Source: Parachlamydiales bacterium
GTDB lineage: Bacteria; Chlamydiota; Chlamydiia; Chlamydiales; Rhabdochlamydiaceae
Reading direction: 5' to 3'
Assembly: GCA_023265455.1 (NCBI GenBank)
Contig: JAHFTQ010000007.1
Coordinates: forward strand, 1 to 64,000
Length of the DNA: 64,000 nt
The position numbers were made by a program, and so were the translations under genes. The notes under the pieces are model-generated. The model ran no database searches. It was given only the letters and a program-made list of their open reading frames with translations, and was not told where the DNA came from. This document shows positions 16,390 to 25,060 of the stretch, piece by piece. Position 1 is the first letter of the stretch, and each line of letters begins with the position of its first letter.

Positions 16390-18789
16390 ATGGGATTATG
16401 GATAGCATCATTTTTTATTAAAAAAGTCATTCCAATTACTAATAATTGGGAAAGGGCTTGCCATGACCAAGTGAAGAAAGTTGACCAGACTGTCCGGATC
16501 GTGAGTCAAGGAGCCCTTGCAAAAAAGGGCTTGGAGATCGGCGCGGTCTATGCTGTCAAATCAGCGGGAGGTTTTGTTGGAACCTGCTTTCCCGAGGCAG
16601 CCATTGCTACAGGGATTGCTCTTCGCGCGGGCCAACTTGTGACTGGGCGGTTGCGCTCCAATAAAGCCGGTCAAGAAGGTTTTGGTTCTGTGTTGGCCGA
16701 CCTTCAAGGGGCCGCAGCATCGTCTCTCACGGCGTTGATCATTTTACAACTATCTTCTTCTGGCTACTTAGATTTATCACAACTCAACTCTGCCTCTTTG
16801 CAGTTTCTCTTGACGATGATAGGGGGAATGACAGGAAGTTGGATCACACTATGGATGGCTAATAAAGAACCTGTTGGAGATCTGAATAATCCGGTTAAGG
16901 ATGGATATTTTAGTCGGTCACTACGAAGTTCTCTGACCAAAGAGGCGCTTTATGCGGGGATGGCTCCCATCGGTATTTCCTGGCCTATTTCAGTCTTTGT
17001 TGCCAACACTCTAAGTTTGGGAGCCTTCTATGCCTTTCCCTTAAGCCAGGCTTATCAATCAGGTAACCGCTTTTCTAGCTTCCAGCCTTACGATCCCAAT
17101 CTTCTCATCAAAATCATGGCTCATAGTCAGTATGAAAATACGGCAGCACTTGCAGCCTCACTGACCGAGGGCCAGACCACTTTTCCTACCGTCAATCGCC
17201 TGATGGCAGACCTTTTATCCCACGGGATTACTCACCACTATGGTGTGAACTTCCTGGTGCGAACTTTTAACCGTTACATCGCCTTGATTCAACAAGATGG
17301 GTATATTCGAGTAGCTCTCAAAGAATATTCTCAAGCGCTCATCTCGAATGCCCCTGATTTAGCACTTAAGAAGGAAAAGCTAGAGCGCTATCTCTACTCC
17401 AACATTTTACAAACGGAGAAGTTTTCAGCGCGTTCCATTTCTCCTCGTGCAGTGAATGAAGGTGTGAAATTGCTCGTCGAAACGATAGAAAAGCTGGAAA
17501 TCGAACTTTTGGGATATCGTCTCTCTGATCCCTCTTACAACCAAGCCATGCTTGAAATCCAAGCTCAAGGTTTTATCCATTTTGCGCTGAAAACAGCAGA
17601 CGCTTCACTTAAAAGTGCCCCTCCCTTGACGCAAAAAGAAATTCAAGAGTTCTGTCAAAATTTCCGCCATATTTTAGGGGTGAGCTATCCTTCAAAAATC
17701 ACTGAGGTTTTAAACTTTATAATTCCTTGGATTTTAAATAGAGGTCAAACTGTTTTTAATCTCATCTTGAATGGATTGTCACTGCAAGAGATGGACGAAA
17801 ATCAATTTGAAAATGAACCCTACTTTGATGCTTTGGATCGCGCCCCCGGGGATAATCTTGTAGAAATCGATGAGGGAGATGCCTATTACGATGCTTTGGA
17901 TGAAGTTTCCGAAGATGATGGAGAGATTTATTTCGACGCCTCATCTGAGGGGCCGCCTCTTTTTCCTGCGGACCCAGCAAACATTCTTAAAATTGCAGCG
18001 CATTACCAATTGGGAAGTACTCAGGCCCTGATCGATCAAATCAGCGGTAAAATCCCTTTGGTTCCTTTATTTCATACGCTGGTCAAAAAGATGGTCTCCT
18101 ATGGAATTGATAGCGATCTCTTCTTAAATTCATTCGTCCGGGTTATGAATAAATACAGCATCTTACTCACCCAAAATGAAGAAGTGAATTTGGGTATAAA
18201 GAACTTCATCTTGACAGGGGAAAAAAAACCTCTCAATAAATTGATCCGTCAGCAGATCGATCCGAGTCTAACGAAAAGCTTTGCGATTGTAGTGACCCAT
18301 ACCTTGTCCTTGTCAGGGCACTTTTCAAAAGCTGCCAAGCAGATTGTTACACAGTTAGTGGCTTCGGAAGATTTCTTCTACAAATTCTCTGATGAAGAAA
18401 AAATCAATTGCCAAGAACTTTTAGAGATTCACTTGCATAACTTAACGATCCTGGCGATGATCCGTGCTCAAGAAAGCAGGCTACGAGAGATCCCGCTGAC
18501 CATTCCTGAGCTCGATCAGTTTTACTTAAACTTTAATCGTTTAATCTGGACGCCCCTTTCCGACCCTGCTTTTGATCCTATAAAAAACGGATTAAATGTC
18601 CTCATCCCTTCACTGGTTGAGAGCAGCCCGCAAATTGCATCGTATTTTCCCCATCCGTCAACGCCTGTCACAGCTCCTGAAAAAAGACGTTCATCGATTT
18701 TCTCATCTTTAAGGCACTCTATCCGTTTTGCGTGGGTCAAAACGAAATCGATCTTCCATTATTTCAGAAAGCTCTTCAATCAAAAATAA
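16390..18789 (+). CDS. Large hypothetical protein with repeated domain and Tyr motifs (putative effector)
   Basis: About 799 aa, family not recognised. An N-terminal region with hydrophobic stretches (about residues 40-80 and 110-160) is followed by two related blocks: DPNLLIKIMAHSQYENTAAL... (about 240-330) and DPANILKIAAHYQLGSTQAL... (about 530-620), each continuing with an NFLVRTFNRYIALI / NSFVRVMNKYSILL match. Between them an acidic linker carries three tyrosine motifs near residues 478, 499-500 and 514. I prefer the ATG at 16390, with TAGG seven bases upstream, over 16369, which overlaps a TATAAT-like sequence. Possibly a secreted host-interaction protein. Confidence 0.65.
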   Translation: MGLWIASFFIKKVIPITNNWERACHDQVKKVDQTVRIVSQGALAKKGLEIGAVYAVKSAGGFVGTCFPEAAIATGIALRAGQLVTGRLRSNKAGQEGFGSVLADLQGAAASSLTALIILQLSSSGYLDLSQLNSASLQFLLTMIGGMTGSWITLWMANKEPVGDLNNPVKDGYFSRSLRSSLTKEALYAGMAPIGISWPISVFVANTLSLGAFYAFPLSQAYQSGNRFSSFQPYDPNLLIKIMAHSQYENTAALAASLTEGQTTFPTVNRLMADLLSHGITHHYGVNFLVRTFNRYIALIQQDGYIRVALKEYSQALISNAPDLALKKEKLERYLYSNILQTEKFSARSISPRAVNEGVKLLVETIEKLEIELLGYRLSDPSYNQAMLEIQAQGFIHFALKTADASLKSAPPLTQKEIQEFCQNFRHILGVSYPSKITEVLNFIIPWILNRGQTVFNLILNGLSLQEMDENQFENEPYFDALDRAPGDNLVEIDEGDAYYDALDEVSEDDGEIYFDASSEGPPLFPADPANILKIAAHYQLGSTQALIDQISGKIPLVPLFHTLVKKMVSYGIDSDLFLNSFVRVMNKYSILLTQNEEVNLGIKNFILTGEKKPLNKLIRQQIDPSLTKSFAIVVTHTLSLSGHFSKAAKQIVTQLVASEDFFYKFSDEEKINCQELLEIHLHNLTILAMIRAQESRLREIPLTIPELDQFYLNFNRLIWTPLSDPAFDPIKNGLNVLIPSLVESSPQIASYFPHPSTPVTAPEKRRSSIFSSLRHSIRFAWVKTKSIFHYFRKLFNQK

Positions 18790-19565
18790 TAATAATCCAT
18801 CTCCTCGTTTTTTCGAGGGCCAATGACACGCCATTTTAAACGGAGGCATGACGCGCTTGAAATGAGCTGGCCAAAATAGGCATCGTCAGCGCAGAGATGA
18901 GTATCAACTGATGCTAGAACCTGGCGACTCGAGGGAGCTAGATGGAAAAGAAAAACGGGATGATTTAAGCCTCTCCGTAAATGCTCTAGTGAAATCATCT
19001 TGGTTGCTCGGTCAAGAGTCCAACGAAAAGTGTTACTAAAGCTCATTTCAGATCCTTCTTTGCCGATCCAGCTTCCTTTCTCATGAAAAATCAAAACATT
19101 GCTTCCCTCAGAGATGACAATAATCTCTCCTTGACCTCGCCGGGTCGTGTCTCCTTCTTCAGAAGATTTTATTTTCGCTGTAAATTTCAGTTGCTTGACT
19201 GCAGAGAGTTTTTGCCAAAAACTCGTGAGGATTTGTTCGGGATAATCCAATCTAGCTGGAGCTTTAGGATCGATGCTGCAATAAAACCGTTTTTCTTGAG
19301 GAGGAAGAAGGGTGTAGGCTTTCTTCAGAAGCTGTTCTAGCTCATTTAGAAGAGGAAAAGAGGGGTTGAATTGATAGAGGCGAGTTTTCCCCTCATATTC
19401 ACTGAGGATGATACCTCCTCTTTCCAAGCGGAGCAAAGCTTTTTGCAGCGGCGTCAATGGAGTGTTGAGAACACGGTGGAGCTGAGTTCCATAACATTTG
19501 CCATTCACGAATAGGAAAAGCAAAATCTTTTGCACATTTTTATTGCCGCAAAGACTTTCGAGCAT
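18780..19565 (-). CDS. Winged-helix protein with DUF6314-like C-terminal domain
   Basis: 261 aa from the ATG at 19565, which has AAGGTG six bases upstream. Residues 1-75 form a winged-helix DNA-binding domain of ArsR/MarR type (KILLFLFVNGKCYGTQLHRVL, LTPLQKALLRLERGGII, YQFNPSFPLL). The rest has the FWQKLSAVKQLKFTAK ... GQGEIIVISEG ... FSNTFRWTLDRATKMISLEHLRRG pattern of the DUF6314 beta-barrel. It is probably a regulator. Divergent from bioY; its end overlaps the plus-strand large gene by 10 bases. Confidence 0.65.
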   Translation of the reverse strand: MLESLCGNKNVQKILLFLFVNGKCYGTQLHRVLNTPLTPLQKALLRLERGGIILSEYEGKTRLYQFNPSFPLLNELEQLLKKAYTLLPPQEKRFYCSIDPKAPARLDYPEQILTSFWQKLSAVKQLKFTAKIKSSEEGDTTRRGQGEIIVISEGSNVLIFHEKGSWIGKEGSEMSFSNTFRWTLDRATKMISLEHLRRGLNHPVFLFHLAPSSRQVLASVDTHLCADDAYFGQLISSASCLRLKWRVIGPRKNEEMDYYYF

Positions 19566-19738
19566 AACGCACCTTGTTCCAACCGGTTTTAAGTTGGGTC
19601 CTTTTTCGTGAGCATACAACTTTCTATATAAACCTTAAAAGCAGTTTAATCAACTACTTTTTAGTTTATAGGTTTGAGTTTCACGTTGAAAAATAGAAAA
19701 ACCACCCATAAACTCTGGCTTTCACAAGGAGAACTCGC

Positions 19739-20281
19739 ATGAATGAGCAAAGAGCTGTTTCCATTAAACAAGAACTGCCCCGTATCTTAAAAGAGGTGGG
19801 TATCGCCTTAGCAGGGGGCTGCTGTTTAGCGCTTCTTTCACAGGTCGCCATTCCTCTTCCTTTTACCCCGATTCCTGTGACTTTGCAGACATTGGGGGTT
19901 TTTCTCTTAGGAGGTATTTTAGGAGGTCGAAGGGCTGCCTATAGCGTGTTAGGGTACCTGGTGCAAGGATGCTGCGGGCTTCCGGTCTTTGCAGGCGGTG
20001 TATCGAATCCTCTTTGGATAGGAAGCCTGCAGGCGGGGTTTTTACTATCATTTGTGGGTGCAGCCTATCTCATAGGAAAGATGTGCGAGAGGCGGTACCA
20101 CTTAGTCCTCGCTTTAACAACAGGACAACTGGTCATTTTTGGAATAGGAGCTTCATGGATGGCTTGCTATGTCGGATGGGAAAAAGCCTTTTTCCTAGGT
20201 GTTGTCCCCTTTCTCACAGGAGCAGTGCTTAAGATCATAGCAGGTGCGATAGGGCTCTCTCTGATAGGAAAACGGTCATGA
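19739..20281 (+). CDS. bioY: Biotin transporter BioY
   Basis: 180-aa membrane S-component for biotin uptake. The AIPLPFTPIPVTLQTLGVFL block near residues 37-56 and the LGG-x-LGGRRAAYSVLGYL segment are BioY signatures, with five to six hydrophobic segments. A strong AAGGAG precedes the ATG. The stop overlaps the next gene as ATGA, pairing uptake with a biotin-protein-ligase-like protein. The 119 bases upstream carry an AT-rich divergent promoter region with the winged-helix gene; no convincing BirA or BioR operator was seen. Confidence 0.94.
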   Translation: MNEQRAVSIKQELPRILKEVGIALAGGCCLALLSQVAIPLPFTPIPVTLQTLGVFLLGGILGGRRAAYSVLGYLVQGCCGLPVFAGGVSNPLWIGSLQAGFLLSFVGAAYLIGKMCERRYHLVLALTTGQLVIFGIGASWMACYVGWEKAFFLGVVPFLTGAVLKIIAGAIGLSLIGKRS

Positions 20282-21087
20282 TTTCTTCCATTAGTGGTCG
20301 GCAAGCGTTGGTGTATGAAGATGAAGGAGTCTCTTTTTCTAGCGCAGAAGCCCTCGTTCAACAATTGCAAAACATCTTAGGCCCCTCTATCACGGTCAAA
20401 AAGGTCAATAGCGCTTATCTAGCTAATGAGCCCTGGGAGGATAAAACAGATGTCGTTGCAATGGGAGGTGGAAAATGCAGCCTATGGGAAGTCCAACTCG
20501 GTGACAAAGGAATGCTCAAAATTCATCAATATGTGCTTAGAGGAGGGAAATACATAGGCTTTTGTGCAGGAGCTTACTTTGGAGCTTCTAAGAGTTATTT
20601 TCAGGTCGGAGATCTTCCTCCGATTATCAAATCAAGACCGCTCTTTTTCTTTGAGGGAGAAGCGACAGGACCTTTATGGGGGGATGAAGATTACCTAGCG
20701 CCAAAGTCTGCCCGTGCTGCTCAGATTCATTTTCGTAAGGGGGATATGACTCTGCAGGGGAAGCTATACTATCAAGGAGGATGCTATTTTGAGGTGCCAG
20801 CCCAGTCATCTTCTGTTGAGGTCTTAGGAACCTATGCAGGGCTGCCAGAGGCCCTGCCCGCTGTCATTTTATGCCGTGTAGGGCAAGGAATGGCCTTCCT
20901 CTGCGGCCCTCACCCTGAATTTGCCTGGAGTCAAAGCTTAAAAGGGAAGGGAGTTTCAGGAGATCTTGTCAATGAACTGGCGCCCGAAGAAGAATTCCGC
21001 CATCAGTTCTGGCAGCAGATCGGAGAGAGTCTTTGTCTGAAAGTGATTTCAGTAAAAATAAAATTGGATATTTTAAAGACGACTTAA
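20278..21087 (+). CDS. BPL_N domain protein (biotin protein ligase N-terminal, GATase1-like)
   Basis: 269-aa protein made only of the BPL_N domain found at the N-terminus of eukaryotic-type biotin ligases and as stand-alone bacterial proteins. Key parts are VVAMGGGKCSLW, GGKYIGFCAGAYFGA with the Cys nucleophile-like elbow, YYQGGCYF and FLCGPHPEF. Translationally coupled to bioY, so a biotin-related role is likely; the ligase catalytic domain itself is absent. Function of the stand-alone form is unclear. Confidence 0.85.
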   Translation: MISSISGRQALVYEDEGVSFSSAEALVQQLQNILGPSITVKKVNSAYLANEPWEDKTDVVAMGGGKCSLWEVQLGDKGMLKIHQYVLRGGKYIGFCAGAYFGASKSYFQVGDLPPIIKSRPLFFFEGEATGPLWGDEDYLAPKSARAAQIHFRKGDMTLQGKLYYQGGCYFEVPAQSSSVEVLGTYAGLPEALPAVILCRVGQGMAFLCGPHPEFAWSQSLKGKGVSGDLVNELAPEEEFRHQFWQQIGESLCLKVISVKIKLDILKTT

Positions 21088-21144
21088 GCTATATTGCATG
21101 TGAATTGCACAACAAGTATAGCAATTAGGAAGGAAGTGATTGAT

Positions 21145-21606
21145 ATGAAAGCCAAGGCTGATATCTTATCTGCAGGAAAAGTTGCTGATTTTTTGCTGAC
21201 AGAATGCAGAGAGCGAGGAGATGTGATCACAAATCTGAAGTTGCAAAAGCTTCTTTACTATGCTCAAGCCTGGTATCTAGCTCTTAACAATAAACCTCTT
21301 TTTGAGGAAGATTTTGAGGCGTGGGTCCACGGGCCTGCTTTACCATCCCAATATCGTAGATTTAAAAAGTTTGAATGGAAGCCCATTGTAAAAGAAATTT
21401 CTTCAGTAAAAATAGACGACGCTGTTGCTAAACATTTAACAGAAGTTGTTGATGTATTTGGAGTCGAAACTGCTGCAGCTCTTGAGATGATGACTCATCA
21501 TGAAACTCCTTGGAAAGATGCAAGAAGAGGATTGTCTTCAGACCAACCCTCGCAGGCCGTTATTTCCAAGAAATCAATGGCGTCATTCTACAAGTCTTTA
21601 AGATGA
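21145..21606 (+). CDS. PanA/SocA-type Panacea-domain antitoxin
   Basis: 153 aa from the ATG at 21145, which has AGGAAG eight bases upstream (an upstream frame extension to 21094 lacks a ribosome site). Panacea-domain signatures: VADFLLTECRERGDVITNLKLQKLLYYAQAWYLAL, then FEAWVHGPALPSQYR, then the HHETPWKDAR and ISKKSMASFY ends. Stand-alone PanA proteins neutralise diverse toxins encoded next to them. The stop overlaps the next gene start as ATGA (21603-21606), making that gene the natural partner. Confidence 0.85.
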   Translation: MKAKADILSAGKVADFLLTECRERGDVITNLKLQKLLYYAQAWYLALNNKPLFEEDFEAWVHGPALPSQYRRFKKFEWKPIVKEISSVKIDDAVAKHLTEVVDVFGVETAAALEMMTHHETPWKDARRGLSSDQPSQAVISKKSMASFYKSLR

Positions 21607-21989
21607 AATCTCTCATACAACAGTATGTCGATGGTTGGAAAGAAGGCAATGAAAAGAAAATCCTTGGCGCCCTTGCGGATGACTGTATCATCGTTGAATC
21701 TCACGGCCCTACCTACCGTGGAAAAGAGATCGTCAAAAAATGGATTGTCGACTGGCACAACCGTGGAAATGTCGTCGAAAAGTGGGTCATTACCTCCTAC
21801 TATTCATGCAAAGACTTGATCGTTTTTGAGTGGGTTTTTGCTTACAAGAGCAAGAAAATCCGAGAGGCCTTTGGAGGCGTCACTCTTGCAAAAATCAAGA
21901 ATCGCAAGATCGCTGATCTGAAGGAATACCGCGCTACTCAATTCCCCTTCATGTGGCAGCCAAAACCATCCGATTTGGAGAAAAAATGA
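21603..21989 (+). CDS. SnoaL/NTF2-like protein, coupled to panA
   Basis: 128-aa protein with the SnoaL_2/NTF2-like fold: MKSLIQQYVDGWKEGN, ILGALADDCIIVESHGPTYRGKEIVKKWI, then the strands around VEKWVITSYYSCKDLIVFEWVF and IADLKEYRATQFPF. Such proteins are usually small enzymes or binding proteins. It starts at an ATG inside the panA stop, so it is either the cognate toxin of an unusual Panacea pair or a housekeeping gene that was next to the insertion. No toxin motif is visible. Confidence 0.65.
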   Translation: MKSLIQQYVDGWKEGNEKKILGALADDCIIVESHGPTYRGKEIVKKWIVDWHNRGNVVEKWVITSYYSCKDLIVFEWVFAYKSKKIREAFGGVTLAKIKNRKIADLKEYRATQFPFMWQPKPSDLEKK

Positions 21990-21996
21990 ATATGTA

Positions 21997-22638
21997 TTAT
22001 TTCAATTGAGTTTTCCGTTCCGAAAGAATGTGCTCTACCTGTTTGCGCTTGTCTCGATGGATAGCGGCGCAGTTTTTCCGAAACTCAAAGAGCGCAACTT
22101 CAGGGAAGCGGATATAGAGCTCAAGTCGTTTCATGGTATCTCTACCGCCTGAATGTCCATTCTCTATGGAAATGAGCGTTTTTGTTCCGATGGCAAATCC
22201 GATGGCAAATTCTCGTGTTGTTAATCCAAGTTCTTGACGAAAGGCTTTCAATTCTTCCATTCCCAAGGGAATTTGCTTTTTTCGCTCAAAAATGAAGGAG
22301 GAAGGCCCTCTTTTTCCAATAGTGGTAAGCAAAATAAAAGGATCTTGTTCAGTTACATCAATGTTTTCTGCTGCGCAATATTCTTGATATGCAGGATTTT
22401 CCCGCGAAGGGAGTCGGTCGATAAATGGTTCAAAAAGAGTGGGAGATGTGAACTTTCTTGGACTTAATGGCAACTCCGGTCCCAATGGAATGAGATGCGA
22501 ACCCAAGTAAGCTTTATCATAGGCGAAAACATATAGATGTTTCCTAAAATTATACGTTAATTCGCCAACGAATTTGCGGCTCTTTCTTTGCTCCAAGTAG
22601 ACGAGCACAGATGGCACTTTACCGGTTGGAGTGTGCAT
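21997..22638 (-). CDS. HipS-like domain fused to a C-terminal HTH (HipS-HipB fusion)
   Basis: 213 aa. Residues 10-120 match the N-subdomain 1 of HipA / the HipS antitoxin: VLVYLEQRKSRKFVGELTYNF, YLGSHLIPLGPELPLS, FEPFIDRLPSRENP, then DPFILLTTIGKRGPSSFIF. Residues about 127-180 are a Xre/HipB-type helix-turn-helix (MEELKAFRQELGLTTREFAIGFAIGTKTLISIENG). So the antitoxin subdomain and DNA-binding repressor are one chain, whereas characterised HipBST systems encode them separately. Starts 20 bases inside the end of hipT; co-transcribed. Confidence 0.8.
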   Translation of the reverse strand: MHTPTGKVPSVLVYLEQRKSRKFVGELTYNFRKHLYVFAYDKAYLGSHLIPLGPELPLSPRKFTSPTLFEPFIDRLPSRENPAYQEYCAAENIDVTEQDPFILLTTIGKRGPSSFIFERKKQIPLGMEELKAFRQELGLTTREFAIGFAIGTKTLISIENGHSGGRDTMKRLELYIRFPEVALFEFRKNCAAIHRDKRKQVEHILSERKTQLK

Positions 22639-23554
22639 CGGCCACCTTTTTAAGTTCGTGGTATCTTCTGTGTAGCAGCTTAGAAAATGCAGTTTTCCTC
22701 GTGGGGGAAATAAAACTTCTATTTACTAAATCAATGATCTCTTGGAGTGCGATTGAAAGATAAAATTGTGCGACGAGCTCTTCATATCCCATCTCGCAAA
22801 AATCAAGAGCATATTCGCGCATTTTCGGTTCTTTGGAGCGAGAGGAATGAATTTTTCCACAGGGTTCTAATACCGCCTTTAAAAAACTCTCTTCCTCAAT
22901 TCCCAAACACGAAGGATTGTCGTAGGTGGGAGATAACAATTTGCCCTGAGTCGTCTGGATCAGCGCCAAATTCCTGCCATGTCGATCGTGGTTGCCTATG
23001 AAAACATCAAAAAGACACAGCTTGATGAATTGTTCAATATCTGCCGCTTTTCCCGTGTGATCGGAAATCACTTTTAAAATTGTCTCTAGATCAAATGGTT
23101 GCTCTCCCAAGAATCGGTACAAGTGCACTAAGTCGGCTCCCGGGTATTTTTCCATGAAGTTTTTGGAAATAAAGGCCGGTTCTCCCTCTAATTGGATGAA
23201 ATAAAAATCAGGGACGTTCACACCTAGTCTTTTTGCGATTTGATTGCATAAAAACTCCATAGCTGGAAGATCGGGAAAAGACGGTTGTCGTACTTTAATG
23301 ATGTAACTAGACCCGCCTAATTTAGCGGAATATTTCCTGAATTTTCCATGGAAAAAACTGGAGTTGATCTCGGCTTTCGGATCATTACTATTGCCGGAGG
23401 TTTTCATAGTTAACTGAAAAGGGGTATGCAGGCCATCCACTCCAAACCAGTTGCGAAAACACTCTTGATGCAGCCCGTGAGTGCTTTCTTCTCCTAAAGC
23501 CAGTAAACAACTAAAACAACGCTCTTCCATAAGGTATCTAAACTTTGGTTTCAT
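22619..23554 (-). CDS. HipT-like Ser/Thr kinase toxin
   Basis: 311 aa. Lacks the N-subdomain 1 (encoded by the next gene), as in HipT. An N-terminal Cys/His cluster (CFSC...H...H..C near residues 13-32) ends in FGVDGLHTP. The kinase core has AKLGGSSYIIKVR (78-89), AMEFLCNQIAKRLGVNVP, the catalytic NHDRHGRN at 188-195 and metal-binding LSPTYDN at 207-213. I take the ATG at 23554 rather than a TTG at 23581, because an operator-like repeat ATGGTGTAACAT ends exactly on this start codon. Predicted to phosphorylate a translation-related target. Confidence 0.8.
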   Translation of the reverse strand: MKPKFRYLMEERCFSCLLALGEESTHGLHQECFRNWFGVDGLHTPFQLTMKTSGNSNDPKAEINSSFFHGKFRKYSAKLGGSSYIIKVRQPSFPDLPAMEFLCNQIAKRLGVNVPDFYFIQLEGEPAFISKNFMEKYPGADLVHLYRFLGEQPFDLETILKVISDHTGKAADIEQFIKLCLFDVFIGNHDRHGRNLALIQTTQGKLLSPTYDNPSCLGIEEESFLKAVLEPCGKIHSSRSKEPKMREYALDFCEMGYEELVAQFYLSIALQEIIDLVNRSFISPTRKTAFSKLLHRRYHELKKVADAHSNR

Positions 23555-23671
23555 GTTACACCATTTCTGAGTCGGTGTCAATATGCATCAAGATTTAACA
23601 TATTTAAGTCTTTGATAAACAGTTATATAAATATGGTGTTATGTTACACCACCATCTCTATGGTGTAACAT
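23553..23671. promoter_or_regulatory. Repeated operator of the hip locus
   Basis: ATGTTACACCAT at 23553-23564 overlaps the hipT start codon; its exact reverse complement ATGGTGTAACAT is at 23660-23671; and GGTGTTATGTTACACC at 23635-23650 contains an 11 of 12 match. Repeated GGTGTnAnnTTACACC-type palindromes ahead of a HTH-encoding operon indicate autoregulation by the HipS-HTH protein. Confidence 0.65.
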
Positions 23672-23911
23672 TACATCATAATTATTCTTGGCTAAAAGGA
23701 TTGCCCAAAAGGCTGCTTTTCACCCGATCGCGGTATATTTTAGATAGAGCTGACTTTCCATATGAACCCAGTTTTTTGAACTGTTCGGAATTTCCGAAAA
23801 TTTTATTTTCAAGGAATTCTCACAAGCTGCCCAGAACACGTACAAAAAATCCCTTGCACAGAAACAAAATTTTTGCTAAACTATCCTTGGGAACTCTAAT
23901 GCAAGGAGCTT
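23555..23911. other. Divergent intergenic region between hipT and the 380-aa gene
   Basis: 357 bases without a gene. Contains the hip operator repeats (23553-23671), a TTCGGAATTTCCGAA palindrome at 23784-23798 and, near the right end, a CAAGGAG ribosome site for the gene at 23912. A short ATTTTTGCTAAACT-type -10 region lies at about 23870. No RNA gene recognised. Confidence 0.6.
23772..23798. repeat. Palindrome-containing repeat, copy 1
   Basis: TTTTTTGAAnTGTTCGGAATTTCCGAA; differs at one base from 27650-27676. The core TTCGGAATTTCCGAA is a perfect palindrome around a central T. This copy is upstream of the gene at 23912, the other upstream of truncated dinD, 3.9 kb apart in the same orientation. 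Confidence 0.6.
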
Positions 23912-25054
23912 ATGAATAAGAGATTTGAAGAGAATGTTTATCGTTTGGTTGGAGAGCTTAAGCACTTCAATTATGCAATTGAAAGCATCGACAAGATTTG
24001 GAATGTTATTTTTCCACATCAAACCGGTCGCCGAACCATTTATCACCATATCCGAGTGACAAAATATCAGGAGACTTTCTATATTCACCTTTATGATGGA
24101 AAGCTACCTATTTTAGATGTCAAAATCCATCAAAGTGTCCAGGCCGCGCCTGCTTTTGGGTCTTCTCCCGAGTTTCATGGAGATTTGTCTGAAGACTGGG
24201 ATGGGCTAATTTCTTCAGCACGGCAGTGGCTAAAAGTGGTGGAGAAGAATTGGGTGAAGGCGAATCGACAAATATGGGAGTCATATCCTCTCAATCGGCG
24301 GTACGGTATTGTTAGCAATACTTTAGTGAAAGAGCTGCCTTTAGATTTATGGAGGATTGATCAGGAACTTGGAAAAGCAAAATCTAAAAAATTTATCCGA
24401 TTGGTCGAGCAAATGGAGATGATGCGTGAAGAAAAAACCGTTGTCCCTGCAATGACCGCAAACGACTATTTCGACTATTGCAAAATTGCCTATCTTTCCG
24501 GACGAAGAAAAGATGACCATATTGAGGAAGGATTGTCAGGACGTGAAATGTACAAACGTTATGCCGATGGACGGCATGAGGGGCTTCTCGACATTGACGG
24601 CAGCTCTCAAGAAGAGTTTGCATCCTGGATTGATGGAAAACACCCGAAAAAAACCTGCGGAGGACATCCCTGGGAAATCAAGCGAGGGGGCAATACCACG
24701 CATATAGACCTTTTTGTAAGACGCCCCGATTACTACGAAAAAAAAGGCTTTATCGTCGGACTTGCGGGTTCCGCCATCAATCGGTTGAAAGAGACGATCT
24801 GCATGTTTTTGGGGATTCATGCAGCGGGATTGCCCATCACAATTAACGATCCCGAAGGCATTCGTAAACGGTTACTTGGTCAGGACAACATTGGGGTTGT
24901 ACCTTGTTTCCATTCTTTACATCGAGCCAATCAAAGGTTCCACAAGCACCAATCGGTCTACGATGTGATGCATTACGATGACTTTGGCAGGTATAAAAAC
25001 CGGGTTAAGCCATTCATTACGTGGGAGCCGCTACCCATACTTAAAGGAGTATAA
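23912..25054 (+). CDS. Conserved-looking protein of unknown function (380 aa)
   Basis: I do not recognise a family. An N-terminal part rich in aromatic residues (IYHHIRVTKYQETFYIHLYDG near 48-70) is followed by a central DYFDYCKIAYLSGRR ... GLSGREMYKRYADGRHEGLLDID block and a His-rich, Gly-rich GGHPWEIKRGGNTTHIDLFVRRP stretch near 248-270, then GFIVGLAGSAINRLKETICMFL and a C-terminal FHSLHRANQRFHKHQSVYDVMHYDD. The clustered Asp, His and Arg residues suggest an enzyme. A 6-base gap links it to the next gene. Location among toxin-antitoxin genes and a shared upstream palindrome suggest an accessory or phage-derived role. Confidence 0.6.
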   Translation: MNKRFEENVYRLVGELKHFNYAIESIDKIWNVIFPHQTGRRTIYHHIRVTKYQETFYIHLYDGKLPILDVKIHQSVQAAPAFGSSPEFHGDLSEDWDGLISSARQWLKVVEKNWVKANRQIWESYPLNRRYGIVSNTLVKELPLDLWRIDQELGKAKSKKFIRLVEQMEMMREEKTVVPAMTANDYFDYCKIAYLSGRRKDDHIEEGLSGREMYKRYADGRHEGLLDIDGSSQEEFASWIDGKHPKKTCGGHPWEIKRGGNTTHIDLFVRRPDYYEKKGFIVGLAGSAINRLKETICMFLGIHAAGLPITINDPEGIRKRLLGQDNIGVVPCFHSLHRANQRFHKHQSVYDVMHYDDFGRYKNRVKPFITWEPLPILKGV

Positions 25055-25060
25055 TTTCAT

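Noticed and set aside
19620..19738. Possible BirA- or BioR-type operator upstream of bioY
   Set aside because: AAACC and GGTTT half-sites occur but spacing and arm extension do not match a known biotin operator.
23553..23671. CRISPR-like array from repeated ATGTTACACCAT
   Set aside because: Copies are too short, in both orientations and irregularly spaced; an operator cluster fits better.
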